DNA of 64,000 nucleotides from Paraburkholderia sp. DHOC27 (lineage in GTDB: Bacteria; Pseudomonadota; Gammaproteobacteria; Burkholderiales; Burkholderiaceae), in contig NZ_QVQV01000002.1 in assembly GCF_003429005.1 (NCBI RefSeq), forward strand, positions 186,001 through 250,000, read 5' to 3'. Positions 18,455 to 26,000 of the stretch are shown here, piece by piece. The notes beneath the pieces are model-generated. The model did not search any database and was not told the DNA's origin. It saw only the letters and a list, made by a program, of their open reading frames with translations. The translations under genes were made by a program, and so were the position numbers. The stretch's first letter is position 1, and each line of letters opens with the position of its first letter.

Positions 18455-19624
18455 TCAGCCGACGTGCGAGATGAACTCCGTTATCAGCGGATACCGCTCG
18501 CCCACGCTGTCTCCCGCCGCGTCTGCCGGATAGCGGCGCAACGGCGTCCGTATTGCGCTAACCGACGCATTCAGCGGTCCACCCAGCACGTCGCTTATCG
18601 CCGCGCTCATGCCGGCGACCAAGGCGCTGCTCCTTGCCACATTCAGCGAGCCATGCCCCGCCGCGTTCATCGAATGCGCGTTGGCTGCGGGCGGCGCATC
18701 GGCATGCACCCCGGCCGAACTCACCGTCACCGTATTCGGCATGGTGCGCACACTCGGCAGCGGCCGTGAGTACGCGGTGTGGGCCGGCGCATTGGATGCC
18801 GCGGCGTCCACCGTGCGGCATTGCCGGTCGATCCATTGCTGGGCCCATTCCAGCGCGTAGTCCTGCGCCGCGTTCGGTTCGTCGAAACGCGGCCCCACCA
18901 GACCCGAACGCTCGACTCGCCGGCCGTCTTTTTCGATTTCCGCCCAGGCGCGGAACATCGCGTTCGGCACCCGCTCGGCCGCCACATAAATGACGTAATC
19001 GCGGTGCGCAAACGTTTGCGTGCCACGCCCAGCAAGGCTCATGGGTAACGAACCACGTGCTCCCCTCGGGTACTCGCGCTGCTGCGCGCCACCAGAAACC
19101 AGTGCCGCCGAGCTGACAGACTCGGGACGCAGCGGTTCGGCAGAGGCGGGAGCGCCGGACAACTGGCGGGTCATGTCGGCGAGCGGATCGAGCGAGCGCA
19201 GAGCCGGGCGCGCGCCGGCTGGCGACTGCCACGACTCGGGGCTTTTCCAGCTGACGCCACGCGGGCTGTCGTCGCGCGCGCTCACGGCGACGGGCTGCGG
19301 CGCGGGTTTGGCGGCGACGGGTGGCGACGCTTCGGGCACGTAGACGAACGTACGGCCGGCTTGCGTCAGGAGACGAACCATCTCGGCGAGCGTGCCGTCC
19401 TGCTGCCATTCCTCGAAACGGCGGCGGCACGTCGGGCCCGACGGATAGCGGCCCGGCAGCTTCGACCAGGGTTCACCTGTCGAAAGAATCCATAGGACGG
19501 CGTTCGCCACGATGCGCGGATCGGCACGCGGCCGGCCCCGTCTGTTCAGACGGACTGCCGGCTCGTCGGACACGAGCCCCACCAGCAGCACCCACTCGTC
19601 ATTGCTTAGCTCATCGAAAAACAT
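18455..19624 (-). CDS. IS5-type transposase DNA-binding domain fused to an unknown domain
   Basis: A 389-residue protein. Residues 1-85 (FFDELSNDEWVLLVGLVSDE, RRGRPRADPRIVANAVLWIL, GEPWSKLPGRYPSGPTCRRR) match the N-terminal helix-turn-helix domain (DUF4096) of IS5-family transposases. No DDE catalytic domain follows. Instead there is a Pro/Ala/Ser-rich linker (about 100-200) and a domain beginning YVIYVAAERVPNAMFRAWAEI with a Trp-rich ALEWAQQWIDRQ helix that I do not recognise. GGAG before ATG 19624 sets the start. There are no terminal inverted repeats, so it is not an IS. It looks like a domesticated DNA-binding protein next to the exopolysaccharide locus; a regulatory role is inference. 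Confidence 0.75.
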   Translation of the reverse strand: MFFDELSNDEWVLLVGLVSDEPAVRLNRRGRPRADPRIVANAVLWILSTGEPWSKLPGRYPSGPTCRRRFEEWQQDGTLAEMVRLLTQAGRTFVYVPEASPPVAAKPAPQPVAVSARDDSPRGVSWKSPESWQSPAGARPALRSLDPLADMTRQLSGAPASAEPLRPESVSSAALVSGGAQQREYPRGARGSLPMSLAGRGTQTFAHRDYVIYVAAERVPNAMFRAWAEIEKDGRRVERSGLVGPRFDEPNAAQDYALEWAQQWIDRQCRTVDAAASNAPAHTAYSRPLPSVRTMPNTVTVSSAGVHADAPPAANAHSMNAAGHGSLNVARSSALVAGMSAAISDVLGGPLNASVSAIRTPLRRYPADAAGDSVGERYPLITEFISHVG

Positions 19625-20178
19625 GCGGTTCTCCACACAGCCTTGGCCGGGCTGCGGCGTTGGACAGTCACGAATTCAGCGTGCGCGATTCATGTAGTGT
19701 CCGCGGTTGCACAATTATGTATTTTCGTTCAGGCCGGATCGAGACATTCGCACAGGACTAGTGCGAGCGTTCCCCACCGCGAAGCACAAAACGTGGTCTC
19801 ACTCGTGCATTGGAGAAATTGTGCACGAAGCATACCATCGCCAGGGTTTGTATGAATATGGCAAACCCGCTTGTTACGGATGGAAACAAACTTGTGGCTA
19901 GCGCAGTGTTGGTTTTTGAATTGCCATAGCGGAAATTCACGCCGCCGTAACATGCGCAATGTCCATCGCGCCACCCGTTGAATTGCAATGGCGCGCTAAT
20001 TCGCCGTAAAGCGCGCAAAGAATTTCTTATTCTTTTTTTTCATTCTTTTATGGCGTGGCAGCGTCTCGCTTGCGCCACGGCGCGAATGCGCACCGTAGCG
20101 TCACTGCCGCGCCCGCGGCACGGGCTGCCTTTGCCGTAACTGCGATGCGCCGGCAGAGGGCGATGCTTGCACGCGCAT
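19625..20178. other. Intergenic region with two dyads, no gene found
   Basis: 554 AT-rich bases upstream of the transposase-like gene and downstream of the YciI gene. Two hairpin-forming dyads stand out: tcgtgca (19803-19809) with tgcacga (19822-19828), and gggtttg (19844-19850) with caaaccc (19862-19868). Short open frames here lack ribosome sites and coding bias. Confidence 0.55.
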
Positions 20179-20481
20179 CTATCGCACCGGATTCGCGGCC
20201 TGCTCGCCCACCACGGTTTTCCACGGCCTGACCCGCCAGCGCTTGACGAGACCTTCGCGTACATACGGATCCGCCTGGACGAAGGCTTCCGCTGCGGCGG
20301 GTGTGTCGCCCTTGAACAACAGCACGGCGGTATCGGCCGGCTCGTCGAGGGCACCGCCCAGCAGTAATTCGCCGCGCCCGGCCGCGCCCCATGCCAGCTT
20401 CAGATGCTCGTCGCGCCACGCTGCGCGCCGTTCCAGATAGTCATCGCACAGGTCGTACATCAGTAGATAGTGCATGGTCAT
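20179..20481 (-). CDS. YciI family protein
   Basis: A 100-residue single-domain protein of the YCII/ferredoxin-like fold: MTMHYLLMYDL, then the conserved HLKLAWGAAGRGELLLGGAL and a terminal DPYVREGLVKRWRVRPWKTVVG with the family Asp-Pro-Tyr. The His of the HL motif and that Asp are the proposed active-site pair in the family, whose reactions are mostly unknown. AAGGAG 6 bases before ATG 20481 sets the start; an upstream in-frame ATG (20508) lacks one. It stands alone, on the minus strand. Confidence 0.85.
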   Translation of the reverse strand: MTMHYLLMYDLCDDYLERRAAWRDEHLKLAWGAAGRGELLLGGALDEPADTAVLLFKGDTPAAAEAFVQADPYVREGLVKRWRVRPWKTVVGEQAANPVR

Positions 20482-20599
20482 GTCCCACTCCTTTTCTCGA
20501 CAAAACATTCAATGACGCAATTGCGGCGGTGGTCGATTATTACATTTATTACGCAATTTCCGATGCGGGCTTTTTCCGTTGCCGATTGCTGCTTCGCGT

Positions 20600-20643
20600 T
20601 GCGTTTCCAATGCGTTGGCTATGCGTTTCCAATACATTGGCTC
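20600..20643. repeat. 22-bp imperfect tandem duplication
   Basis: tgcgtttccaatgcgttggc starting at 20600 is repeated as tgcgtttccaatacattggc starting at 20622. It lies in non-coding DNA, with no other structure seen. Confidence 0.7.
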
Positions 20644-20947
20644 TGGGTTGATTAGCAAGCCTCACTGTCCCTTCCTCTTGCGGGCATGAGCCAATGGTGT
20701 CATGCCGAATGCTTAAGGCATCTGGGGGATTTCTTTTCGGATTTCAATTGGGATTCCATAGCATCGTCCAAAGCGCTTTCCCGTCACTTTCCACGCGCTT
20801 TCCAATAGAGCCGCACAATCCTTCTTCCAGTCGGCCATTGGCATGGCATGCGCATAACGCGGGCGGGGGCATTCAGTCATACGACACAAACCCGCGCAGT
20901 GCCCAAGGAAGACCCGGCGAAATCTCGGGGAAACCCCGCCCCGCCGG

Positions 20948-20965
20948 CTGTCAACCGGCTGACAA
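20948..20965 (+). promoter_or_regulatory. Candidate Pho box upstream of psiF
   Basis: Two 7-bp direct repeats, ctgtcaa (20948-20954) and ctgacaa (20959-20965), are separated by 4 bp, which is the PhoB box layout (CTGTCAT-N4-CTGTCAT). The gene downstream belongs to the phosphate-starvation family PsiF, which makes PhoB control likely. The best -10 (20994) is farther away than the usual 10 bp, so the exact promoter is unsure. Confidence 0.5.
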
Positions 20966-21073
20966 CGTGGTCCGTTTTGACATACAGTCTGGCCATAATC
21001 GTGCCGGCGACAGAGGCTGCGACGCCTGGTTGTACCACGTCCAACAACAGTTTCACCACCGATGGAGTGTCCC

Positions 21074-21364
21074 ATGAAGATCCAATCCGCAATCGCTGCC
21101 GTCGTCCTCGGCGCTGTACTGGCCACCCCCGCGTTCGCTGACAATAGCCAGCAGTCGAAGATGACCGTCTGTAACAAGCAGGCCGGCGACAAGAAAGGCG
21201 ACGACCGCAAGGCCTTCATGAAGTCGTGTCTGTCGAGCGCGCAGCCGGACGCGAAGCCGATGACCCAGCAGGAAAAGATGAAGGCGTGCAACGTCCAGGC
21301 CGGTGACAAGAAGGGCGACGATCGCAAGGCCTTCATGAAGACCTGCCTCAGCAACAAGAGCTAA
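21074..21364 (+). CDS. psiF: PsiF repeat family exported protein
   Basis: A 96-residue secreted protein with signal peptide MKIQSAIAAVVLGAVLATPAFA and two PsiF repeats, each roughly M..CN.QAGDKKGDDRKAFMK.CLS. Each repeat has two Cys, which would allow disulphides in the periplasm. E. coli PsiF is induced by phosphate starvation; its function is unknown. GGAG precedes ATG 21074. The two repeats are almost identical also at DNA level, pointing to recent duplication or gene conversion. Confidence 0.88.
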   Translation: MKIQSAIAAVVLGAVLATPAFADNSQQSKMTVCNKQAGDKKGDDRKAFMKSCLSSAQPDAKPMTQQEKMKACNVQAGDKKGDDRKAFMKTCLSNKS

Positions 21365-21384
21365 AGCCGTCCGTTGTCGAATGC

Positions 21385-21405
21385 CGGCGGATCGTCGATC
21401 CGCCG
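21385..21405 (+). terminator. Possible terminator hairpin after psiF
   Basis: A 9-bp perfect stem (cggcggatc/gatccgccg) with a 3-base loop lies 20 bases past the psiF stop. There is no T run. Confidence 0.35.
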
Positions 21406-21566
21406 CTCTCTCCCGCCGTTGCGCCCTTCTCCCCAGCTTTCACGTCCATTCGCCCGAAGCGCCGGTTTTCTTCTATGATGGCTGCGGAGACGGCCCATTA
21501 CAAAAAATGCTGCCCATCGGGCCGCCATCTTGTCGTTGATGCCTTGGGCATCGAACGGAGGCAAGG

Positions 21567-22013
21567 ATGGTATGGAGACACAAGAACCGCTGGTTCAGGC
21601 GGTGGCTGGTCGTCATCGTCTTTTGGGCGGTGCCGGTCGCGATCGTCGCCGTGCGCGAGATCCAGGAGGAGATGGCCTACAACGCCGTCGACCTGGACCG
21701 CTCACTGACCACGTGGAACTTGACTGACGCGCAACGCGCCGCGGGTGCCGCCGCGCGCTGCCACGGCGACCCCGACGAGGCGCGCGCCGCCGGCTGCCCG
21801 GCCGACGTGCTGAGTGCCAACGCCCCCCGCCAGCAGGAAGCCCGCGACGAATACGCGTTGCGCCGCACCACGCTGTTCGCCTATCTGTGGCACGCCTTCG
21901 TCGGCTACTGGATCGTGCCGGCCGCCGTGCTGTTTCTGATCGGCGCGCTGATTGGCGGAGTTCGCCGGGCACTGCGCCGTCCGCCGCCCGTCAAGAGCAC
22001 GCCGAACCAGTGA
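21567..22013 (+). CDS. Two-helix inner-membrane protein, unknown function
   Basis: A 148-residue protein with a basic N-terminus, a first membrane helix (WLVVIVFWAVPVAIVAV, about 13-29), a soluble loop of about 75 residues with two Cys (AARCHGDPDEARAAGCPAD) and a second helix (YWIVPAAVLFLIGALIGGV, about 113-131) before a basic tail. Both basic ends would be cytoplasmic, putting the Cys-containing loop in the periplasm. GGAGG precedes the ATG. I do not recognise a family. Confidence 0.72.
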   Translation: MVWRHKNRWFRRWLVVIVFWAVPVAIVAVREIQEEMAYNAVDLDRSLTTWNLTDAQRAAGAAARCHGDPDEARAAGCPADVLSANAPRQQEARDEYALRRTTLFAYLWHAFVGYWIVPAAVLFLIGALIGGVRRALRRPPPVKSTPNQ

Positions 22014-22424
22014 CGAGGCGCACCACCCTGGCGGACGCTGCGACTCGTGAGTGTTGCGTTCACGCCATCAATCGACGCCCTCGAACACACTTTCACGTTT
22101 ATTACGTCGGGGACGTCGATGCGTCGAATCGGTAAAAACAACTCAATTTCGGGCACCTCTGAGTGGGCTTGAACGCTAGTGAAAAACCGGGGCGCCACCG
22201 GCAACAGGGTTGAAAAAAGCATGTCCGGGCGCTGTCGCGAAGCACTTTGCGTTCGGTCAATATTACTCATCACGAACCTTGCGGTTCGCCGCAAACCCCC
22301 GTCCCACAAGGGTTTTCGGCAACTTGGCGAACACACGTTGTGAGTCTGCGTGTGATATAACTGAGCACGCAACCCGGCTAAGCACACGAGAGGTTGCGCC
22401 CAGGAACCATGATGGAGAAAAACG
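22014..22424. other. Intergenic leader of the SYLF lipoprotein gene
   Basis: 411 bases without a gene. It includes a 6-bp hairpin with a TTCG loop (ttgcgg/ccgcaa, 22279-22294) and an extended -10 promoter candidate (22353-22361). Confidence 0.5.
22353..22361 (+). promoter_or_regulatory. Candidate extended -10 promoter for the SYLF gene
   Basis: tgatataac matches TGn-TATAAT except for the last base and lies 64 bases before the start codon. No good -35 exists at 17 bp, which is acceptable for an extended -10 element. Confidence 0.4.
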
Positions 22425-23012
22425 ATGCAAAGACGAAACTTCATGCTGAAGACTACCGCTGCTCTCGCTTTCGGAGGACTCGTACTCGCTGGCTGCACCA
22501 CGTCGTCTGGTACCCCGGATAACGCCGCGACCAATATGTCGAAGCGGCAGTCGATCGACGCGAGCGTCGACGGCACGATGTCGCGCCTCTTCCAGACGGT
22601 GCCCGGGTCGCGTGAGCTCGTGTCGAAGGCGCGTGGCGTGCTGGTGTTCCCGTCGGTCATTCAGGCTGGCCTGATCGTGGGCGGCCAGTATGGCGAAGGC
22701 TCGCTGAAGGTGGGCGGCAGCACGGTGGGCTACTACAGCACGGTGTCGGGCTCGTTCGGGCTGCAGGCCGGCGCGCAGTCGAAGGCGATCATCTTCCTGT
22801 TCATGACACAGGACGCGCTCGACAAATTCCGCAATACGGATGGCTGGTCGGCCGGCGGCGACGCTTCGGTCGCCCTCGTGAAGATGGGCGCCAATGGCGC
22901 GATCGACACCACCACGGCCACCGCGCCGGTGGAAGTGTTCGTGATGACCAACGCCGGCCTGATGGGCGACATCTCCATCAATGGCACCAAGGTCTCGCGT
23001 CTGAAGATCTAA
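22425..23012 (+). CDS. YSC84/SYLF domain lipoprotein
   Basis: A 195-residue lipoprotein with a twin-Arg-like start (MQRRNFMLK), hydrophobic leader and lipobox LAGC (Cys23). The rest is an SYLF (YSC84) lipid-binding domain: ARGVLVFPSV, GGQYGEGSLKV, YYSTVSGSFGLQAGAQSKAIIFLFMT and the terminal NAGLMGDISINGTKVSRLKI. Bacterial members are outer-membrane or periplasmic proteins of unclear role, often stress-linked. GGAG precedes the ATG. A paralogue of about 60% identity in the SYLF core is at 44.3-44.9 kb. Confidence 0.88.
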   Translation: MQRRNFMLKTTAALAFGGLVLAGCTTSSGTPDNAATNMSKRQSIDASVDGTMSRLFQTVPGSRELVSKARGVLVFPSVIQAGLIVGGQYGEGSLKVGGSTVGYYSTVSGSFGLQAGAQSKAIIFLFMTQDALDKFRNTDGWSAGGDASVALVKMGANGAIDTTTATAPVEVFVMTNAGLMGDISINGTKVSRLKI

Positions 23013-23203
23013 CTGCGAGCCCGCGTCGATGCAGGCTGGCGCGGTCAGGCCAGCGGCATTGGCGCAAGCATTGGGTTAGATGTTGGCGCAGACGGTCAGG
23101 CATCGGTCCTGGGCCTCGCGGCGAGAGGCTCGACATCAGGAACTGGATGTTTCCGCGGCTAGCTCTGTCCTCACGATCAGGCTTGCCGGTTAGCTGGAAA
23201 CAG

Positions 23204-23237
23204 AAACGGCAGTGCGCCATGCACTGCCGTTTTTTTT
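23204..23237. terminator. Strong Rho-independent terminator between SYLF and GT4 genes
   Basis: aaacggcagtgc pairs perfectly with gcactgccgttt around a gccat loop, followed by an eight-base T run. Converging genes on both sides end near it; the T run favours plus-strand transcripts. Confidence 0.88.
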
Positions 23238-23262
23238 GCGCTCGCCCGCTCACATGGCGGCG

Positions 23263-24351
23263 TCAGCGCGGCGTCGTGGTCGTGGTGGTGGTGGCCGTAT
23301 CAATCACCTTGAAGCGCGAGCGCTTCTGCGCGCGGATCACTGACTGATAGGCGTCCACGTACTGCTGCGCCATGCGGTGCGAGGTAAAGCGTTCCTCGAA
23401 GCGTCGGCGCACGCCCGCACGCGGCACCCTGTGCAGCCGGTTCACGGCTGCCACGGCGCCGATCTCGTCCTCGACGATGAAGCCCGTCACGCCGTCTTCC
23501 AGCACCTCCGGCACCGCGCCGCGATTAAAGGCGATCACCGGCGTGCCACATGCCATCGCCTCGATCATCACGAGGCCGAACGGTTCCGGCCAGTCGATCG
23601 GGAACAGCAGCGCATGTGCGCCCGAGAGAAATTCAGCCTTCTGGTCATCGGCAATCTCGCCAATGAATTCGACATACGGCAAATCCAGCAACGGCCGGAT
23701 GTCGCGCTCGAAGTATTCGCGGTCGGCCTCGTCGACCTTCGCCGCGATCCGGATGGGCAAGCCGCAGCGCCCCGCGATGCGAATTGCCGTATCCACGCGT
23801 TTTTCCGGCGAGATACGCCCGAGAAAGGCGAGGTAACGTTGCTCCACCGGCTGCGGCGTGTACAGCTTCTCCGGTAGCCCGTGATACACGGTAGTGAGCC
23901 AGCGCGCCTGCGGCAGCGGCTGACGCTGCGAGTTGGAAATGGAGATCACCGGCGCCGTGTTGAACGTGTCGAACACGGGCTGCTGTTCCGGCAGATCGAG
24001 CCGTCCGTGCAGGGTCGTGACGAACGGCGTGTCCTGCCGTTTGAAGACCGAGAACGAGTAGTAGTCCATGTGAAAGTGCAGCACGTCGAACGATTCCGCC
24101 TGGCGGCGTACCAGTTCCATCAGCAGCATGTGCGGAGCGATCCGGTCGCGAATGCCTGGGTCGAGGCGCAGCGCGCGTGGCCACACGGCTTCGAGCTTCG
24201 CGCTCGTGATGGAATCGCCGCTGGCAAACAGCGTGACGTCGTGGCCGAGTTCGACCAGCGCCTCCGTGATATACGACACGACGCGCTCCGTCCCGCCGTA
24301 CAGCTTGGGCGGCACCGATTCGGTCAAAGGGGCGATCTGGGCAATTCTCAT
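23263..24351 (-). CDS. Glycosyltransferase family 4
   Basis: GT-B glycosyltransferase of 362 residues. It begins MRIAQIAPLTESVPPKLYGGTER, a start typical of the GT4 sub-group that includes starch/glycogen-synthase-like and trehalose-type enzymes, and has FLGRISPEKRVDTAI and GLVMIEAMACGTPVIAFNRGAVPEVLEDG for donor binding. ATG 24351 has GGAG upstream; the frame continues to 24486 without support. The C-terminus is a run of seven Thr encoded by a gtg/gtc-rich microsatellite. It is not in the bce operon and its substrate is unknown. Confidence 0.88.
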   Translation of the reverse strand: MRIAQIAPLTESVPPKLYGGTERVVSYITEALVELGHDVTLFASGDSITSAKLEAVWPRALRLDPGIRDRIAPHMLLMELVRRQAESFDVLHFHMDYYSFSVFKRQDTPFVTTLHGRLDLPEQQPVFDTFNTAPVISISNSQRQPLPQARWLTTVYHGLPEKLYTPQPVEQRYLAFLGRISPEKRVDTAIRIAGRCGLPIRIAAKVDEADREYFERDIRPLLDLPYVEFIGEIADDQKAEFLSGAHALLFPIDWPEPFGLVMIEAMACGTPVIAFNRGAVPEVLEDGVTGFIVEDEIGAVAAVNRLHRVPRAGVRRRFEERFTSHRMAQQYVDAYQSVIRAQKRSRFKVIDTATTTTTTTPR

Positions 24352-24664
24352 CGTATGTCTCCGTGAACCTGACGCGTGGGCCGTTCCACTACGTGCGCCA
24401 GCGCCGGGCGCCGCGCAAACCCCGTGTATGAATGGCGCCCGAGTATGCCAGCGCCCCTGCCGCGAAGCAACGCGGCGGCTGCGCAATCAGCGTGGCGCCT
24501 TGTGCGGCATCAGCTTACGCAGCTTCCTTGAGTTTGATTATTGCGGATTACCCGTCGCGAAGCCCGATACCTTTCATTTGCTCTACGCTGTTACAGTCAG
24601 GAAACATCCGTGCGCAAGCGGTTACCTGGCGCTGCGGCGCAGCATTCGGGGGTGCCGCCCCAAC
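24352..24664. other. Intergenic, nothing recognised
   Basis: 313 bases between the GT4 gene (which starts here, leftward) and the 3' end of the ATPase gene. It should hold the GT4 promoter, but no clear -35/-10 pair, terminator or RNA is visible. Confidence 0.4.
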
Positions 24665-25846
24665 TCACCGTGATGGCCATTTCCACGCGGGCATGTCGAG
24701 TTCATCCACGCCGACGATGCGCGTCGCGCCCAACTCCTTTTCCAGCACGATGGACTGGCTGTCGCGCTCGCGCTCCAGCGCCGCGATCAGACGCGCCGCG
24801 TGCGACACCACCAGCACCTGCGAATGGGCCGAAGCCGCTGCAATCAGGCGCGCCAGCGCCGCCAGCAGATCGGGATGCAAACTCGTTTCCGGTTCGTTCA
24901 ACACCAGCAGCGCGGGCGGCCGCGGCGTCAACAGGGCCGCCACCAGCAGCAGATAGCGCAGCGTGCCGTCGGATAGCTCCGCCGCCTTGAGCGGCCTCAG
25001 CAGCCCATGCTGATACATCACGACTTCGAAGCGGCCATCCAGATTGGTGATCTCGATGCGCGAGCCAGGAAAGGCGTCGTCGATGGCCGCATCGAGCGCG
25101 GCGGGATCGCCGATTTCGCGGATGGTCTGCAAGGCGGCGGCGAGATCCGCGCCGTCGTTGCTCAGCACCGGTGTATGCGTGCCGATCTGCGGTTGCCGCA
25201 CGGGCGAGTCGCTGTCGGTGCGGAAATGGTCGTAGAAGCGCCACGAGCGAATCGTCTCGCGCACCGCGATCATCTCCGGCGCGGTGCGCGGGTCGGAGAA
25301 CTCGGTCATCATGCTGTCGAAACTGGCCACCGGCTGCGCGATGGTCTGCCATTCGCCGCTGTCGTCACGCGTGCGCATCGATGCGCCCTGACGGTCCACC
25401 AGCAGCGCCGAGGGACGCAGCAGCGGGCCGTTCCAGATGCACTCGCGCTTGATGATGGGGTCGAGGGAGAACTTCGTGCGCTTGTCAGCAGGACGCAAAT
25501 CCGGCGCGGGCAGGCCGAGGTCGATTGCATAACCGAATTCATCGCCCGCGAAGCCGAGGCGCAGGCTCACGGGCTCGCTGCGGCGCGTGCCCTGCACCGG
25601 ATCTTCGCCCGTCAGCATGCCGCGCGAAAAGCGCTCGGGGCCGGCCCATAAGGTCGACGGCAGACCGCCCTCGCGGGCCAGCGACGGTATCACCCCGCCG
25701 CGCGCGGTTTCCGCCAGCAGCCGCAGCGCGCGATACACATTGGACTTGCCGCTGCCGTTAGGCCCCGTGACGAGATTGAGGCGGCCAAGCGGCGCGATGA
25801 AGTCGCGCAAAGACCGATAGTGGGCGATGGCGAGCGTCGTCAGCAT
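24665..25846 (-). CDS. Predicted AAA/ABC-type ATPase (RecF-like head)
   Basis: A 393-residue ATPase of the AAA_21 type. It has Walker A VTGPNGSGKSNVYRAL near residue 30, an ABC-like signature ELSDGTLRYLLL, Walker B LLVLNEPETSLHPDLL and a terminal switch VVSHAARL. In Walker B the usual Asp before Glu is Asn. Such proteins resemble the ATPase half of OLD/RecF-type nucleases, but no TOPRIM domain or partner gene is adjacent here. ATG 25846 begins the conserved MLTTLAIAHYRSL; the open frame upstream is unsupported. The cellular role is unknown. Confidence 0.82.
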   Translation of the reverse strand: MLTTLAIAHYRSLRDFIAPLGRLNLVTGPNGSGKSNVYRALRLLAETARGGVIPSLAREGGLPSTLWAGPERFSRGMLTGEDPVQGTRRSEPVSLRLGFAGDEFGYAIDLGLPAPDLRPADKRTKFSLDPIIKRECIWNGPLLRPSALLVDRQGASMRTRDDSGEWQTIAQPVASFDSMMTEFSDPRTAPEMIAVRETIRSWRFYDHFRTDSDSPVRQPQIGTHTPVLSNDGADLAAALQTIREIGDPAALDAAIDDAFPGSRIEITNLDGRFEVVMYQHGLLRPLKAAELSDGTLRYLLLVAALLTPRPPALLVLNEPETSLHPDLLAALARLIAAASAHSQVLVVSHAARLIAALERERDSQSIVLEKELGATRIVGVDELDMPAWKWPSR

Positions 25847-26000
25847 TGAGTAGTCCCTGGCGCTTCGTTCCGCGCTTTCCACGGCGTTGCCCGCAAGGCG
25901 ATAGCGCGTGCTGTAACCGGCGCGGCGCGTCTTACTTGTGCCACCAAACGCATCATTCCCTGCCTCGTTTCCTGCATCACCTCGACCATCCCTTCACCCC

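Larger units (their letters stand above)
20482..21073. other. Divergent intergenic region between YciI and psiF
   Basis: 592 bases without a supported gene. It contains a 22-bp imperfect tandem repeat (20600-20643) and a candidate Pho box (20948-20965), listed separately. A small cataat -10-like hexamer (20994-20999) lies between the Pho box and psiF. Confidence 0.5.

Noticed and set aside
18455..19624. Intact insertion sequence
   Set aside because: Only the transposase DNA-binding domain is present. No DDE domain, terminal inverted repeats or target duplication was seen.
20694..21077. 127-codon open frame upstream of psiF
   Set aside because: It has no ribosome site, overlaps the Pho box and psiF start, and shows no domain.
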